This document shows positions 1-7,673 of a stretch of DNA of 64,000 bases, piece by piece. The notes under the pieces were generated by a model. The model had not been told where the DNA came from. It worked only from the letters and a program-made list of their open reading frames with translations, and made no database searches. Origin of the DNA: Acinetobacter junii CIP 64.5 (GTDB taxonomy: Bacteria; Pseudomonadota; Gammaproteobacteria; Pseudomonadales; Moraxellaceae); assembly GCF_000368765.1 (NCBI RefSeq), contig NZ_KB849655.1:402977-466976 (forward strand). Direction: 5' to 3'. The translations under genes were made by a program, and so were the position numbers. The first letter of the stretch is position 1. The number at the start of each line of letters is the position of its first letter.

Positions 1-840
1 CACAGCATCGCATTCAACAGGCTAAACTTTCATTACAGAACTTAGTTGCGATCTGCATTACCCATGTTCATGGTGATCACTGTTATGGATTAGTTGGTTT
101 ATTGGCCAGTGCAGGTATGAATGCCCGTACTGCACCTTTAACCATTATTGCCCCAAAAGAAATTCAACAATGGATTGAAGTTACGGCCCAATTAACGGAT
201 TTACATTTGCCCTATCCACTCAATTTTATCAATGTGAATGAAGCCGTTCAAATACTACAGATAACAGATGAACTTTCAATTCAAGCCCATCCACTCAGTC
301 ATCGTGTACCCAGTTTTGCATTTAGTATTATTGCGCAATACACCCAAAAGAAATTAGATACTCAGGCTTTAATTCAACTCGGCGTAGCAAAAGGCAAAGT
401 TTGGGGCGATTTACAGCAAGGCTTAGACGTCCAGTTAAATGAGCAAACCTTAAAAGCAGCTGATTTTTATTCAAACCCAAACGCAATGTGTACATGCGAT
501 TGTCGGTGGAGATAATGATAGCCCTGAGTTGTTGGCACAAGCTTGCCAAGATGCTCAACTCCTAATTCACGAAAGCACTTACACTCAAGCTATTTTAGAT
601 AAAGTGGGTTCAGGCCCAATGCATAGTTCCGCCAAAATGGTGGCTGAATTTGCACAAAAACATAATTTAGGCAATCTCATTCTGACGCATTTCAGTCCAC
701 GTCATCAGGACCAAATTGGACAAAGAGCAATTGCAGATGAAGTCCACCAATATTATCAAGGCAACTTTTATTTAGCTGATGATTTCGATCAATTTAGCTT
801 AGATATGATAGGTCAACTTACAAAAATTGATAAATCTTAA
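1..840 (+). pseudogene. rnz: Ribonuclease Z, 5'-truncated by window edge and frameshifted
   Basis: Metallo-beta-lactamase-fold endonuclease that trims tRNA 3' ends (ElaC/RNase Z family). The gene enters from the left edge in frame 3; codons from position 3 give the zinc motif THVHGDHCYGL near 57-89. The C-terminal part carries GGDND and then LTHFSPRH, further metal-binding segments of the family. The two parts are in different frames: the first runs to a stop at 515, the second is open from about 470 to 840. A single extra T in the T5 run at 464-468 explains it, because removing one T gives a continuous ADFIQTQTQCVHAIVGGD reading. This is either a real frameshift that kills the enzyme or a homopolymer sequencing error. 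Family identity is secure; the pseudogene status is not. Confidence 0.82.
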
Positions 841-875
841 TAGATCACCTTATATTTGATCTATCAATAACATCC

Positions 876-899
876 AAGGATAGACAATCTATCCTTTAA
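876..899 (+). terminator. Hairpin terminator after rnz
   Basis: AAGGATAG-acaat-CTATCCTT is a perfect 8-bp stem with a 5-nt loop, ending 59 bases after the rnz stop and followed by TTTAAG. A second, smaller inverted repeat (TAGATCA/TGATCTA, 841-863) lies directly after the stop codon. The T tract is short, so intrinsic termination is likely but not certain. Confidence 0.5.
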
Positions 900-1030
900 G
901 ATAATTAAATATCTTTTTAGATATACAAATATCGACAAAATCATCTACAAACATATTTTTTAAAAAATTAAAAATTTATTTTAATTAATTATCAATCACT
1001 TAAATTGGATTTAAATTAAATTTAAAAAGT

Positions 1031-1046
1031 TGGCATAGTCACTGCA
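1031..1046 (+). promoter_or_regulatory. Sigma-54 (-24/-12) promoter of the RNA-repair operon
   Basis: TGGCATAGTCACTGCA matches the RpoN consensus TGGCAC-N5-TTGCA with exact spacing: GG at 1032-1033 and GC at 1044-1045. Only two consensus positions differ. Transcription would start near 1057, about 73 nt before rtcB. In enterobacteria the rtcBA operon is driven by sigma-54 under the CARF-domain activator RtcR, so finding this element directly upstream of rtcB fits known biology. No rtcR gene is inside the window. Confidence 0.75.
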
Positions 1047-1088
1047 ATAGCATAAGTACACAACATCACTGGGATATTGTGAATATCA

Positions 1089-1115
1089 CCTGCCTGCAAA
1101 CGCTTGGCAGGCAGG
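1089..1115 (+). promoter_or_regulatory. GC-rich leader hairpin ahead of rtcB
   Basis: CCTGCCTGC (1089-1097) and GCAGGCAGG (1107-1115) form a perfect 9-bp stem with a 9-nt loop. It lies within the predicted 5' leader, 14 nt before the first ATG and just before the AAAGGA ribosome-binding site (1121-1126). It is conspicuously GC-rich compared with its AT-rich surroundings, so it probably folds in the mRNA. Its effect (stability, translation control or processing) is not known. Confidence 0.5.
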
Positions 1116-1129
1116 CTTTGAAAGGAAAA

Positions 1130-2404
1130 ATGAAAATGTCTGTCGTTGAACAAATTAACCAACAAGCTCAATTTGAACAAGAACAACAAAAACGTACTTA
1201 TCAAGTTCTACAGAATGAAAAAGGCATGCCTGTAAAAATGTGGACCAATGGCGTAATTGTTGATGACAACTCAAAACAGCAGTTATTACAAACGGCTCAA
1301 ATGCCTTTTATTTATAAATGGATGGCTGTGATGCCAGACGTTCACTTTGGTTTAGGTGCAACGATTGGAAGCGTAATACCAACCAAAGGTGCGATTATCC
1401 CTGCTGCCGTCGGTGTGGATATTGGGTGTGGAATGATGGCGACTCGTACCAGCTTAACAGCATCGGATTTACCAGATAATTTACATGCTTTACGAACCGA
1501 ACTTGAACGCTTGATTCCACATGGAATGACCAAACGTGGACGAGATAAAGGTTCTTGGGAAACACCACCTGAAATGGTAGATCAAGCTTGGGGAGGTTTG
1601 GTTGCAGACTTTGAGTTGATTTGTGCTAAACACCCTCGCCTAAAAAATACCAACAACCGCAAGCAGTTGGGAACTTTAGGTACAGGAAATCACTTTGTAG
1701 AAATCTGTTTAGATGAACATGATCATGTCTGGATTATGTTGCACTCAGGTTCTCGTGGTGTCGGTAATGCCATAGGTAACCATTTTATTGAGCTCGCACG
1801 CAAAGATATGCAGAAGCACTTTATTAACTTACCCAATAAAGATTTGGCATATTTAGTTGAAGGAACTGAACATTTTGATGATTACTGGTTTGCTGTGGGT
1901 TGGGCACAACGCTTTGCCATGAAAAACCGTGAAATCATGATGCAATCAGCGATTAAAGCTTTAGCAACGATTATTCCAAAACCTTTTAATGCCAAATTGG
2001 AAGCGGTGAACTGTCACCATAATTATGTGGAAAAGGAAGAACATTATGGCGAAGAAGTGATGGTCACTCGTAAAGGTGCTGTCAGCGCCAAACTTGGACA
2101 ATATGGAATTATCCCAGGTTCAATGGGCGCCAAGTCCTTTATTGTTCGTGGTCTTGGAAATCAGGAGTCATTTTGTTCATGTTCACATGGTGCAGGACGA
2201 GTGATGAGCCGTGCTGAAGCAAAACGTCGATTCACTGTTGAAGATCAGATTACCCAGACTGAAGGTGTGGAATGCCGTAAAGATGCGGCTGTGATTGATG
2301 AAATTCCATCGGCGTATAAACCGATTGAAGATGTAATGAATGCACAAAAGGATTTGGTTGAAGTGGTTTATACATTACGGCAAGTGGTTTGTGTTAAGGG
2401 ATAG
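1130..2404 (+). CDS. rtcB: RNA-splicing ligase RtcB
   Basis: GTP- and Mn2+-dependent RNA ligase that joins 2',3'-cyclic-phosphate (or 3'-phosphate) ends to 5'-OH ends through a guanylated histidine. The protein is 424 aa, close to the family's usual 400-480. Visible motifs are GVDIGCGM (metal-binding Cys about residue 100), GTGNHFVEI, HSGSRGVGN, HNYVEKEEH and the guanylation segment SCSHGAGR (His about 353). The open frame could start at a GTG at 1079, but that would place the leader hairpin inside the coding region; AAAGGA at 1121-1126 supports ATG 1130 or ATG 1136, so I chose 1130. It is the first gene of a four-gene RNA-repair operon behind a sigma-54 promoter. Confidence 0.95.
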   Translation: MKMSVVEQINQQAQFEQEQQKRTYQVLQNEKGMPVKMWTNGVIVDDNSKQQLLQTAQMPFIYKWMAVMPDVHFGLGATIGSVIPTKGAIIPAAVGVDIGCGMMATRTSLTASDLPDNLHALRTELERLIPHGMTKRGRDKGSWETPPEMVDQAWGGLVADFELICAKHPRLKNTNNRKQLGTLGTGNHFVEICLDEHDHVWIMLHSGSRGVGNAIGNHFIELARKDMQKHFINLPNKDLAYLVEGTEHFDDYWFAVGWAQRFAMKNREIMMQSAIKALATIIPKPFNAKLEAVNCHHNYVEKEEHYGEEVMVTRKGAVSAKLGQYGIIPGSMGAKSFIVRGLGNQESFCSCSHGAGRVMSRAEAKRRFTVEDQITQTEGVECRKDAAVIDEIPSAYKPIEDVMNAQKDLVEVVYTLRQVVCVKG

Positions 2405-2433
2405 ATACCTGAGCACAACCAGAAGGTGAGCAT

Positions 2434-2991
2434 ATGTTTGTCCAATTAGATCATTTGAAAACCAAAGATTTACAATCTAATCTTGATGCCATACAAGCCG
2501 TATTTGAAGTTTTATTGTTTGATTTCACACATCAAACAGAATCTTCCAATACGCTGACTATTCATCAACAGATGCTATTGAATTGTGAAAGTTTAGCCTT
2601 AGAAAGAACGTCAGACTTGAACTCACTAGCCATAGAGGAATTAGATCGCAGCCTAGTAAATCTTAATTGTTTGGACAAACCTAATCTATTTTCTGGACAC
2701 AATTGGTTTTTAAGCTTGTTAGAGGCAATCATTGATCCACCCTATGGAACAACCCTTGCCCAGTCTAATCGAGTAGCATTCTTCAAAACATTCACGCAAT
2801 TATGTCTTTTAACTGAAAAAGACTGTGAAATATATGATTGGGTTGGCTACCCAGGTAGTGGTCGAGATAACGATTCCGAATGGAATGATTATTTTGAACC
2901 CGGCCGAGAATGGTGGGGGAATTGGTGCCTAACTGTCTACTCACCACAGCTAAAGAAAGGCTGTTTACTACTTGCCAGCTCAACAGATTAA
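2434..2991 (+). CDS. Uncharacterised protein inside the RNA-repair operon
   Basis: A 185-aa protein that I do not recognise. It follows rtcB by 29 nt, has its own ribosome-binding site (AAGGTGAG) and precedes the DIP1984-family gene by 27 nt, so it is probably cotranscribed with rtcB and rtcA. It shows no signal peptide or membrane segment. The N-terminal half is leucine-rich and helical-looking; the C-terminal 70 residues are rich in aromatic and acidic residues (DWVGYPGSGRDNDSEW, then REWWGNW). Guilt by association suggests a role in RNA damage or stress response, but nothing in the sequence shows catalysis. The reading frame and ribosome-binding site make the gene itself credible. Confidence 0.75.
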   Translation: MFVQLDHLKTKDLQSNLDAIQAVFEVLLFDFTHQTESSNTLTIHQQMLLNCESLALERTSDLNSLAIEELDRSLVNLNCLDKPNLFSGHNWFLSLLEAIIDPPYGTTLAQSNRVAFFKTFTQLCLLTEKDCEIYDWVGYPGSGRDNDSEWNDYFEPGREWWGNWCLTVYSPQLKKGCLLLASSTD

Positions 2992-3018
2992 AGAATAAAT
3001 TTTTTAGGAAAATAAAAG

Positions 3019-3477
3019 ATGAAACTCGCAGAAGCATTGTTACTTCGAAGCGATCAACAAAAAAAGCTCGCTTCATTAAAACAGCGGATCAACGCCAATG
3101 TATTGGTACAAGATGGTGATGAACCGAGTGAAGATCCAAATCAACTGATCAAACAGGTATTTGCTTTAACCCAAGAAAGCAATCAGTTGATTTGCCGTAT
3201 TCATTTAACCAATGCGCAAGCAAAATTAGAGGATGACAAAATATTGCTATCCCTATTAAGCTTGCGTGATAGTTATGCTGAACAGCATAAGATTCTCGTT
3301 GATGCGATTGCCAATACCCATCGTGAACCAGATCGTTATAGCTCACGTGAGATTAAATGGAAGAAAGTTATCCCTGTTTCTAGCTTGCAAAAACAGGCCG
3401 ATGATATCAGCGCGAAACTACGTGATTTAAATATCAAGATACAGGCAGCCAATTGGCAGATTGATTTAGTCGAATAG
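3019..3477 (+). CDS. DIP1984 family protein
   Basis: A 152-aa, charged, mostly helical protein of the DIP1984 (septicolysin-like) family, with the characteristic start MKLAEALLLRSDQQKKLASL and the late motif YSSREIKWKKV. It has neither signal peptide nor membrane segment, and long heptad-like helices suggest a coiled coil. Biochemical function is not established for the family. The AGGAAAAT ribosome-binding site 7 nt ahead of the ATG supports the start. It is the third gene of the rtcB-rtcA operon; a link of this family to RNA repair is an inference from position. Confidence 0.85.
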   Translation: MKLAEALLLRSDQQKKLASLKQRINANVLVQDGDEPSEDPNQLIKQVFALTQESNQLICRIHLTNAQAKLEDDKILLSLLSLRDSYAEQHKILVDAIANTHREPDRYSSREIKWKKVIPVSSLQKQADDISAKLRDLNIKIQAANWQIDLVE

Positions 3478-3487
3478 ACAACAGATT

Positions 3488-3506
3488 TTGTGAATTTAGT
3501 TCACAA
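3488..3506 (+). repeat. Perfect hairpin after the DIP1984 gene
   Basis: TTGTGAA-tttag-TTCACAA is a 7-bp perfect stem 10 nt after the DIP1984 stop. No T tract follows, so it is not a classical terminator. It may be a processing or stabilising element at the mRNA 3' end, or the first stem of the structured spacer before rtcA. Confidence 0.4.
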
Positions 3507-3530
3507 GCACAGTTTGGACATACTGGGCGA

Positions 3531-3640
3531 GTACAAGATCCTGCATTACTCCGATCTGAGGGATTGAAAATAATTCAGGCGGCTATGGCAGCATGTGAGC
3601 CGTGCATCAATCTTCACTGATTAGGCTCAGCATCATGTAC
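3531..3640 (+). ncRNA. Candidate structured RNA between the DIP1984 gene and rtcA
   Basis: The 258-nt spacer has no credible ORF. GTACAAGATCCTG (3531-3543) pairs with CAGCATCATGTAC (3628-3640) over 11 of 13 positions, closing a domain of about 110 nt. Inside are a hairpin CTGA/TCAG extended by ATT/AAT (about 3556-3578), GGCT/AGCC (3580-3583 with 3598-3601), and TGAGCC/GGCTCA (3596-3601 with 3624-3629), which competes with the closing stem. In several bacteria, sigma-54-driven rtcBA operons carry Y-RNA-like (YrlA) or tRNA-like RNAs upstream of rtcB; here the spacer lies inside the operon and no Ro60 (rsr) gene is present. The folding was done by eye and no family match is claimed. It could simply be a long intercistronic region with chance pairing. 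Confidence 0.32.
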
Positions 3641-3649
3641 CTAGCAAAC

Positions 3650-3682
3650 CTTTGCCGAAAGCAAAGTCACGCGTTACTTTGC
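3650..3682 (+). promoter_or_regulatory. Mutually exclusive hairpins ahead of rtcA
   Basis: Three short arms lie in a row: CTTTGC (3650-3655), GCAAAG (3661-3666) and CTTTGC (3677-3682). The middle arm can pair with the first (loop CGAAA) or, as GCAAAGT/ACTTTGC, with the third (loop CACGCGTT), not with both. Such an arrangement can act as a switch or a pseudoknot. It sits 53 nt before the rtcA start, near the end of the structured spacer. No ligand or leader peptide is evident. Confidence 0.35.
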
Positions 3683-3735
3683 ATTACCATGTACTGACAG
3701 TATGTTCATTAAATTACAAAATAAGGAAAATAGAA

Positions 3736-4782
3736 GTGAATAAAGCTTTGGCAAATATGCCAGCAACCATCCAGATTGATGGCTCACAAGGTGAAGGTGG
3801 TGGACAAATTTTAAGAACTGCCCTTGCCCTTTCGATGATTACAGGTCAGGCATTTGAATTAATCAACATTCGTGCTGGGCGTAAAAAGCCAGGCTTAATG
3901 CGTCAGCATTTAGTCTGTGTACAGGCATCTCAACACATCAGCCAAGCTTATGTAGAAGGTGCTGAACTGCATAGCCAGCGTTTGTACTTTTCTCCACAGC
4001 ATGTACAGAGTGGAAAATACCAATTCCAGATTGGTTCGGCAGGGAGTACAACACTGGTTTTGCAAACTCTTTTACCTGCTTTGTTATTGCAAAATGAAAG
4101 CAGTGAACTCACAATTTCCGGAGGTACACATAACCCGCTTGCGCCAACGGCAGATTTTATCGAGCATTGCTTTTTACCAGCATTAGAAAAACTTGGAATA
4201 GGGGTCGAGTTTAAATTAAATAAAGCAGGTTTCTTCCCGATTGGTGCTGGTGAAATTCAAATCAAGATTCAGCCTTGGCAACATAGAAACAAACTAAATT
4301 TATTAGATCGTGGTACTTTGCAAAGCACTGAGGCTTTTGCAGCTGTACTCAACCTTTCCGAAGAAGCACAAATTGCACAACGAGAACTGGCAACGTTAAA
4401 TAAAAGATTGAAATTAGATACTCAGCAGCAATTCCATTTAAATGGCATCAGTCAAGGCAATACAGCGTATGTCAAAGTTGCACATCAACATCACGTTCAG
4501 CTATTTACTACTTTAGGTGAAATGCGCAAAAGTGCAGAACAAATAGCCAATCATTTGGCGGAACAGGTGAAGCAATATATGGAGTCTAATGCTGCTGTCG
4601 ATGAATATTTAGCGGATCAGTTGCTATTACCTTTGGCATTGGTGCAAGGTGGTGAATTTACCGCACAATGTATTAGCGAACATACCCGCACACAAGCCGT
4701 GATGATTGAAAAATTTATTGATTGTGAAATTGAATTTATTGAACTAGACAAAAATCTATTTCAAGTGACAGTCAAAGTTTAA
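3736..4782 (+). CDS. rtcA: RNA 3'-terminal phosphate cyclase RtcA
   Basis: ATP-dependent enzyme converting RNA 3'-phosphate ends to 2',3'-cyclic phosphates via a covalent AMP-histidine, producing or maintaining substrates for RtcB. Starting at GTG 3736 the protein is 348 aa, against about 340 in E. coli. It begins with the family signature GSQGEGGGQILRTALALS and has RAGRKKPGLMRQH, the GSAGSTTLVLQ loop, and the C-terminal SEHTRTQA segment with the catalytic histidine. The frame is open from 3652, but AAGGAAA at 3723-3729, 6 nt before GTG 3736, decides the start; ATG 3757 is an alternative. It is the last gene of the operon and is followed at once by a terminator. Confidence 0.94.
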   Translation: MNKALANMPATIQIDGSQGEGGGQILRTALALSMITGQAFELINIRAGRKKPGLMRQHLVCVQASQHISQAYVEGAELHSQRLYFSPQHVQSGKYQFQIGSAGSTTLVLQTLLPALLLQNESSELTISGGTHNPLAPTADFIEHCFLPALEKLGIGVEFKLNKAGFFPIGAGEIQIKIQPWQHRNKLNLLDRGTLQSTEAFAAVLNLSEEAQIAQRELATLNKRLKLDTQQQFHLNGISQGNTAYVKVAHQHHVQLFTTLGEMRKSAEQIANHLAEQVKQYMESNAAVDEYLADQLLLPLALVQGGEFTAQCISEHTRTQAVMIEKFIDCEIEFIELDKNLFQVTVKV

Positions 4783-4808
4783 GAAGCTCAATAAAGAGCT
4801 TCTTTTCT
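4783..4808 (+). terminator. Rho-independent terminator of the rtcB-rtcA operon
   Basis: GAAGCTC-aataaa-GAGCTTC followed by TTTTCT begins directly after the rtcA stop codon. It also separates the operon from the convergent pepD gene. Confidence 0.8.
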
Positions 4809-4816
4809 ATAAAAAT

Positions 4817-6277
4817 TTATCTTACAGATTCCAAAGCCGTGACCAGTAACTTCCAGCACTTCTCTACCGTATCTACCTTAACTCGTTCACCTGGTGCATG
4901 CGCACCTTGAATATCAGGACCAAACGATACCATCTGTAAATCTGGATAGTGTTCAGCAATAATTCCACACTCCAAACCTGCATGTATAACTTTTAAATTC
5001 GGCTCAATTTCAAATGCAGATTGATAAGCTTGTTGCAGACATTTCAACGCAGCTGAATCGGGATTTGGTGTCCAACCTGAAACTAAAGGTGTTAACTCGG
5101 ATTGAATACTAAACTTTGCAAAGTGCAGTTGGATATTCTGGGCAAATGTTAGTGCTTCTTGGTTCACCATCGAACGAACCATAATTAAAGTTTTCGCCTC
5201 ATCTTTAGTGAGTTTGACCACACCAATATTATTCGAGGTTTCAACCACATCAGGTAAAGCACGACTCCACTGTGAAATACCATATGGACACGTTGCCAAT
5301 GCCTGCAACCAAGCTTGTTGCTGTTGTAAGATAATAACTTCATTTATCTGATTAGCATTCTGCTGCACGATGATTTGCAACTGATCATCAATGCCTTGTA
5401 ACTTTTTTTGCCATTCAGCTTGTATCCCAGCAACTGCTTTTTCTAGCTCAGGTAATTGTCCCGATTTAATTGCAATTGTTGCTACAGCTTCACGTGGGAT
5501 AGCATTACGAGCTGTTCCACCGATAAACTCAACCAATCGTCCATTTGTTTGCGATAAATAATCATTCAGGAAATTGGCTAAAATCACATTGGCATTTCCA
5601 CGCCCCAAATGAATATCAACACCTGAGTGACCACCTTTCAATCCAGATACCAACAGATCAACAAAAATCAAATTTTCAGGTGCTGCTTCATATTCAAGTT
5701 GATTTACTACCTCTAGATCAATACTGCCTGCGCAGCCAAGATAGAGCTCACCCCATTCTTCGGTATCAATATTAAATAACCATTGCCCTGTTAAAACACC
5801 CGACTCAAGCAAACGAGCACCGCTCATTCCTGCTTCTTCATCAATAGTGAGTAGGACTTCAATCGGACCATGCGCAACATCATTTGATTCTAATACAGCA
5901 AGTGCAAGTGCTACTCCGATACCATTATCAGCACCCAATGTCGTGTTTTCAGCAATAAGCCAGCCATCTTTTAATACAGGTTGAATGGGATCTTTAAAGA
6001 AATCATGTTGAGTACCACGATTTGCCTGAGTCACCATATCTAAGTGTCCCTGTAAAATCACACCTGCAACTTGCTCTCTACCCGCTGTAGCAGCTTTTCG
6101 AATAATTAAATTACCAATGTCATCAACATAGGTTTCTAGGTTGCGCTGTTCCGCCCAATCTTTTAGATGTTGTCTTAACTGTTGTTCGTGTTTTGATGGT
6201 CGTGGAATCGTACACAAAGTCTCAAAATGTCGCCAAACCACTTGGGGAGATAGTTTAGAAAAATCAAACTGTATCAT
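4817..6277 (-). CDS. pepD: Aminoacyl-histidine dipeptidase (M20 family, PepD)
   Basis: Cytosolic zinc dipeptidase that cleaves Xaa-His and other unblocked dipeptides. The 486-aa length fits PepD (about 485). Metal and catalytic residues are visible: GHLDMV (His78), GADNGIG (Asp117), DEEAGMSGA (Glu147/148) and, near the C-terminus, HAGLECGI. The lid/dimerisation domain occupies roughly residues 205-385. The gene stands alone, converging with rtcA. The start ATG is followed by FDFSKLSPQVVWRHFE, the typical PepD N-terminus. Confidence 0.93.
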   Translation of the reverse strand: MIQFDFSKLSPQVVWRHFETLCTIPRPSKHEQQLRQHLKDWAEQRNLETYVDDIGNLIIRKAATAGREQVAGVILQGHLDMVTQANRGTQHDFFKDPIQPVLKDGWLIAENTTLGADNGIGVALALAVLESNDVAHGPIEVLLTIDEEAGMSGARLLESGVLTGQWLFNIDTEEWGELYLGCAGSIDLEVVNQLEYEAAPENLIFVDLLVSGLKGGHSGVDIHLGRGNANVILANFLNDYLSQTNGRLVEFIGGTARNAIPREAVATIAIKSGQLPELEKAVAGIQAEWQKKLQGIDDQLQIIVQQNANQINEVIILQQQQAWLQALATCPYGISQWSRALPDVVETSNNIGVVKLTKDEAKTLIMVRSMVNQEALTFAQNIQLHFAKFSIQSELTPLVSGWTPNPDSAALKCLQQAYQSAFEIEPNLKVIHAGLECGIIAEHYPDLQMVSFGPDIQGAHAPGERVKVDTVEKCWKLLVTALESVR

Positions 6278-6413
6278 ACAGTTATACTCACAAAAATAAT
6301 GTATATGATGGATTTAAATATACTTAAATCATTAAAAAGTAAATATTCAATCAACGTAAATTTAGTTTATTTCTTAGCTTAAAACTTACGTCGATTTTTA
6401 ATAAAAGTGATCA

Positions 6414-6441
6414 ATCATTTCTTAGTAAACTAAAAAATGAT
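6414..6441 (-). terminator. Hairpin after the SUMF1-fold gene
   Basis: ATCATTT (6414-6420) pairs with AAATGAT (6435-6441), and the inner arms TTAGT/ACTAA extend the stem across one mismatch. It sits 2 nt beyond the stop codon of the minus-strand gene. A continuous U tract is lacking, so termination efficiency is uncertain. Confidence 0.45.
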
Positions 6442-6443
6442 AA

Positions 6444-7673
6444 CTAAATTTCACGAACCAAGCGGAATCCCCACATGATCGAACGTGCTTGAGAAGTTAC
6501 ATAAGCATTTCGATAGGCTGTTCGAGCATTATAAGTGTTGTATATCCATGCACCTCCACGTAACACAGGGAAATTACATTGTCCGTTATTCTCCTCACCC
6601 CAAATACGATTAGCTACAGATGCATTCTCATAATTTGGGTGCCAACAATCATCTACCCACTCCCGTGCATTTGCTGTCATATCGTATAAACCAAAGTTGT
6701 TTGGTATAAACTTCCCAACAGGTGAGGTATAATCATAGCTATCAGTACAATTAAATAAGTTCCACGAGCTTGTTTGTGGCAATGCAGAAACTGTGGTTGG
6801 ATCTAACACATTTACATATTTACAAGCTTGATCTCGATTCAAATCATCACCCCAGTAAAATGCAGTCGAAGTTCCTGCACGAGCAGCATATTCCCATTCG
6901 ACCTCTGTAGGTAAACGGTAGGTTTGCCCTGTTTTTTTGGATAACCACTCTGCAAATGCTCTCCCATCTTCTCGGCGTACACATACAACTGGATCTTGCG
7001 GCGTTTGGTTCATACCTGAGTTAGTTGGGTTTAAATCATCTCGATACCACATATTAAAAACCCCATCACGTGCTTCCCAATTACGACAGCCTTGTACCTG
7101 CCAGCCAGTCTCCTTTTGAAATGCTTGAAACTCTGCAAGGGTTGTTTCATATGTAGACATAGCAAATGGCTTTTCGATTCTCACCATGTGTTGAGGCAAT
7201 TCATACGGTCGCGACTGAGCAGGAACATTTTGTTGTTGTTGCTCTTGCAGATTTTCACCCATCAAAAAACTACCAGATGGAATAACCGTCATTTCTGGAC
7301 AAAAACTATCCGAACAATCTTTAAACTTTGATTTTTCTGGTGTTGCTTCATTAATATTTGTATGTGTTAAAGCTGCTAATTTAATTTTAGGATTCATATT
7401 AGGGGGATTATTTATTTGACGAATCAATAAATTTATAGTCCCTTGCCATTCGCTTAACATCTCTCTTAACATCGCTGGTCTTTCAATACTTACCCCTGTG
7501 CCGTCATAATCTGGAGCATAACATATAGCTCTTAATGTAGTGGACTCTTCAGTAAGCTGGATAAGTTTTGGAATAATTTGCTGTTCCAATAACAAACTTA
7601 AGTTATTTGTACTATTAAGCTTTGTTCTTAATTCTAAAGCTGATTTCTCAGCAATCTCTGCATCATTTATCAC
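6444..7673 (-). CDS. SUMF1/EgtB/PvdO-fold (FGE-sulfatase domain) protein, probably the displaced main part of a lipoprotein
   Basis: The last 270 residues form a formylglycine-generating-enzyme fold: IPSGSFLMGEN, GRAFAEWLSKKTGQTYRLP, TEVEWEYAARAG, NAREWVDDCW and RGGAWIYNT...GFRLVRE. The cysteine pair that oxidises sulfatases is absent from the segment after RGGAW, so this is unlikely to activate sulfatases; other family members modify small molecules or bind ligands. The first 130 residues are helical and unassigned. The frame begins at a GTG overlapping the upstream stop and lacks a good ribosome-binding site, while the upstream frame encodes a lipoprotein signal. One lost base near 7676 would explain the split. 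As written, the domain could be made only by translational coupling, without its export signal. Confidence 0.8.
   Translation of the reverse strand: MINDAEIAEKSALELRTKLNSTNNLSLLLEQQIIPKLIQLTEESTTLRAICYAPDYDGTGVSIERPAMLREMLSEWQGTINLLIRQINNPPNMNPKIKLAALTHTNINEATPEKSKFKDCSDSFCPEMTVIPSGSFLMGENLQEQQQQNVPAQSRPYELPQHMVRIEKPFAMSTYETTLAEFQAFQKETGWQVQGCRNWEARDGVFNMWYRDDLNPTNSGMNQTPQDPVVCVRREDGRAFAEWLSKKTGQTYRLPTEVEWEYAARAGTSTAFYWGDDLNRDQACKYVNVLDPTTVSALPQTSSWNLFNCTDSYDYTSPVGKFIPNNFGLYDMTANAREWVDDCWHPNYENASVANRIWGEENNGQCNFPVLRGGAWIYNTYNARTAYRNAYVTSQARSIMWGFRLVREI

Noticed and set aside
1079..1129. Longer rtcB start at GTG 1079
   Set aside because: It would translate the GC-rich leader hairpin, lacks a ribosome-binding site, and extends past the family N-terminus; AAAGGA precedes ATG 1130/1136.
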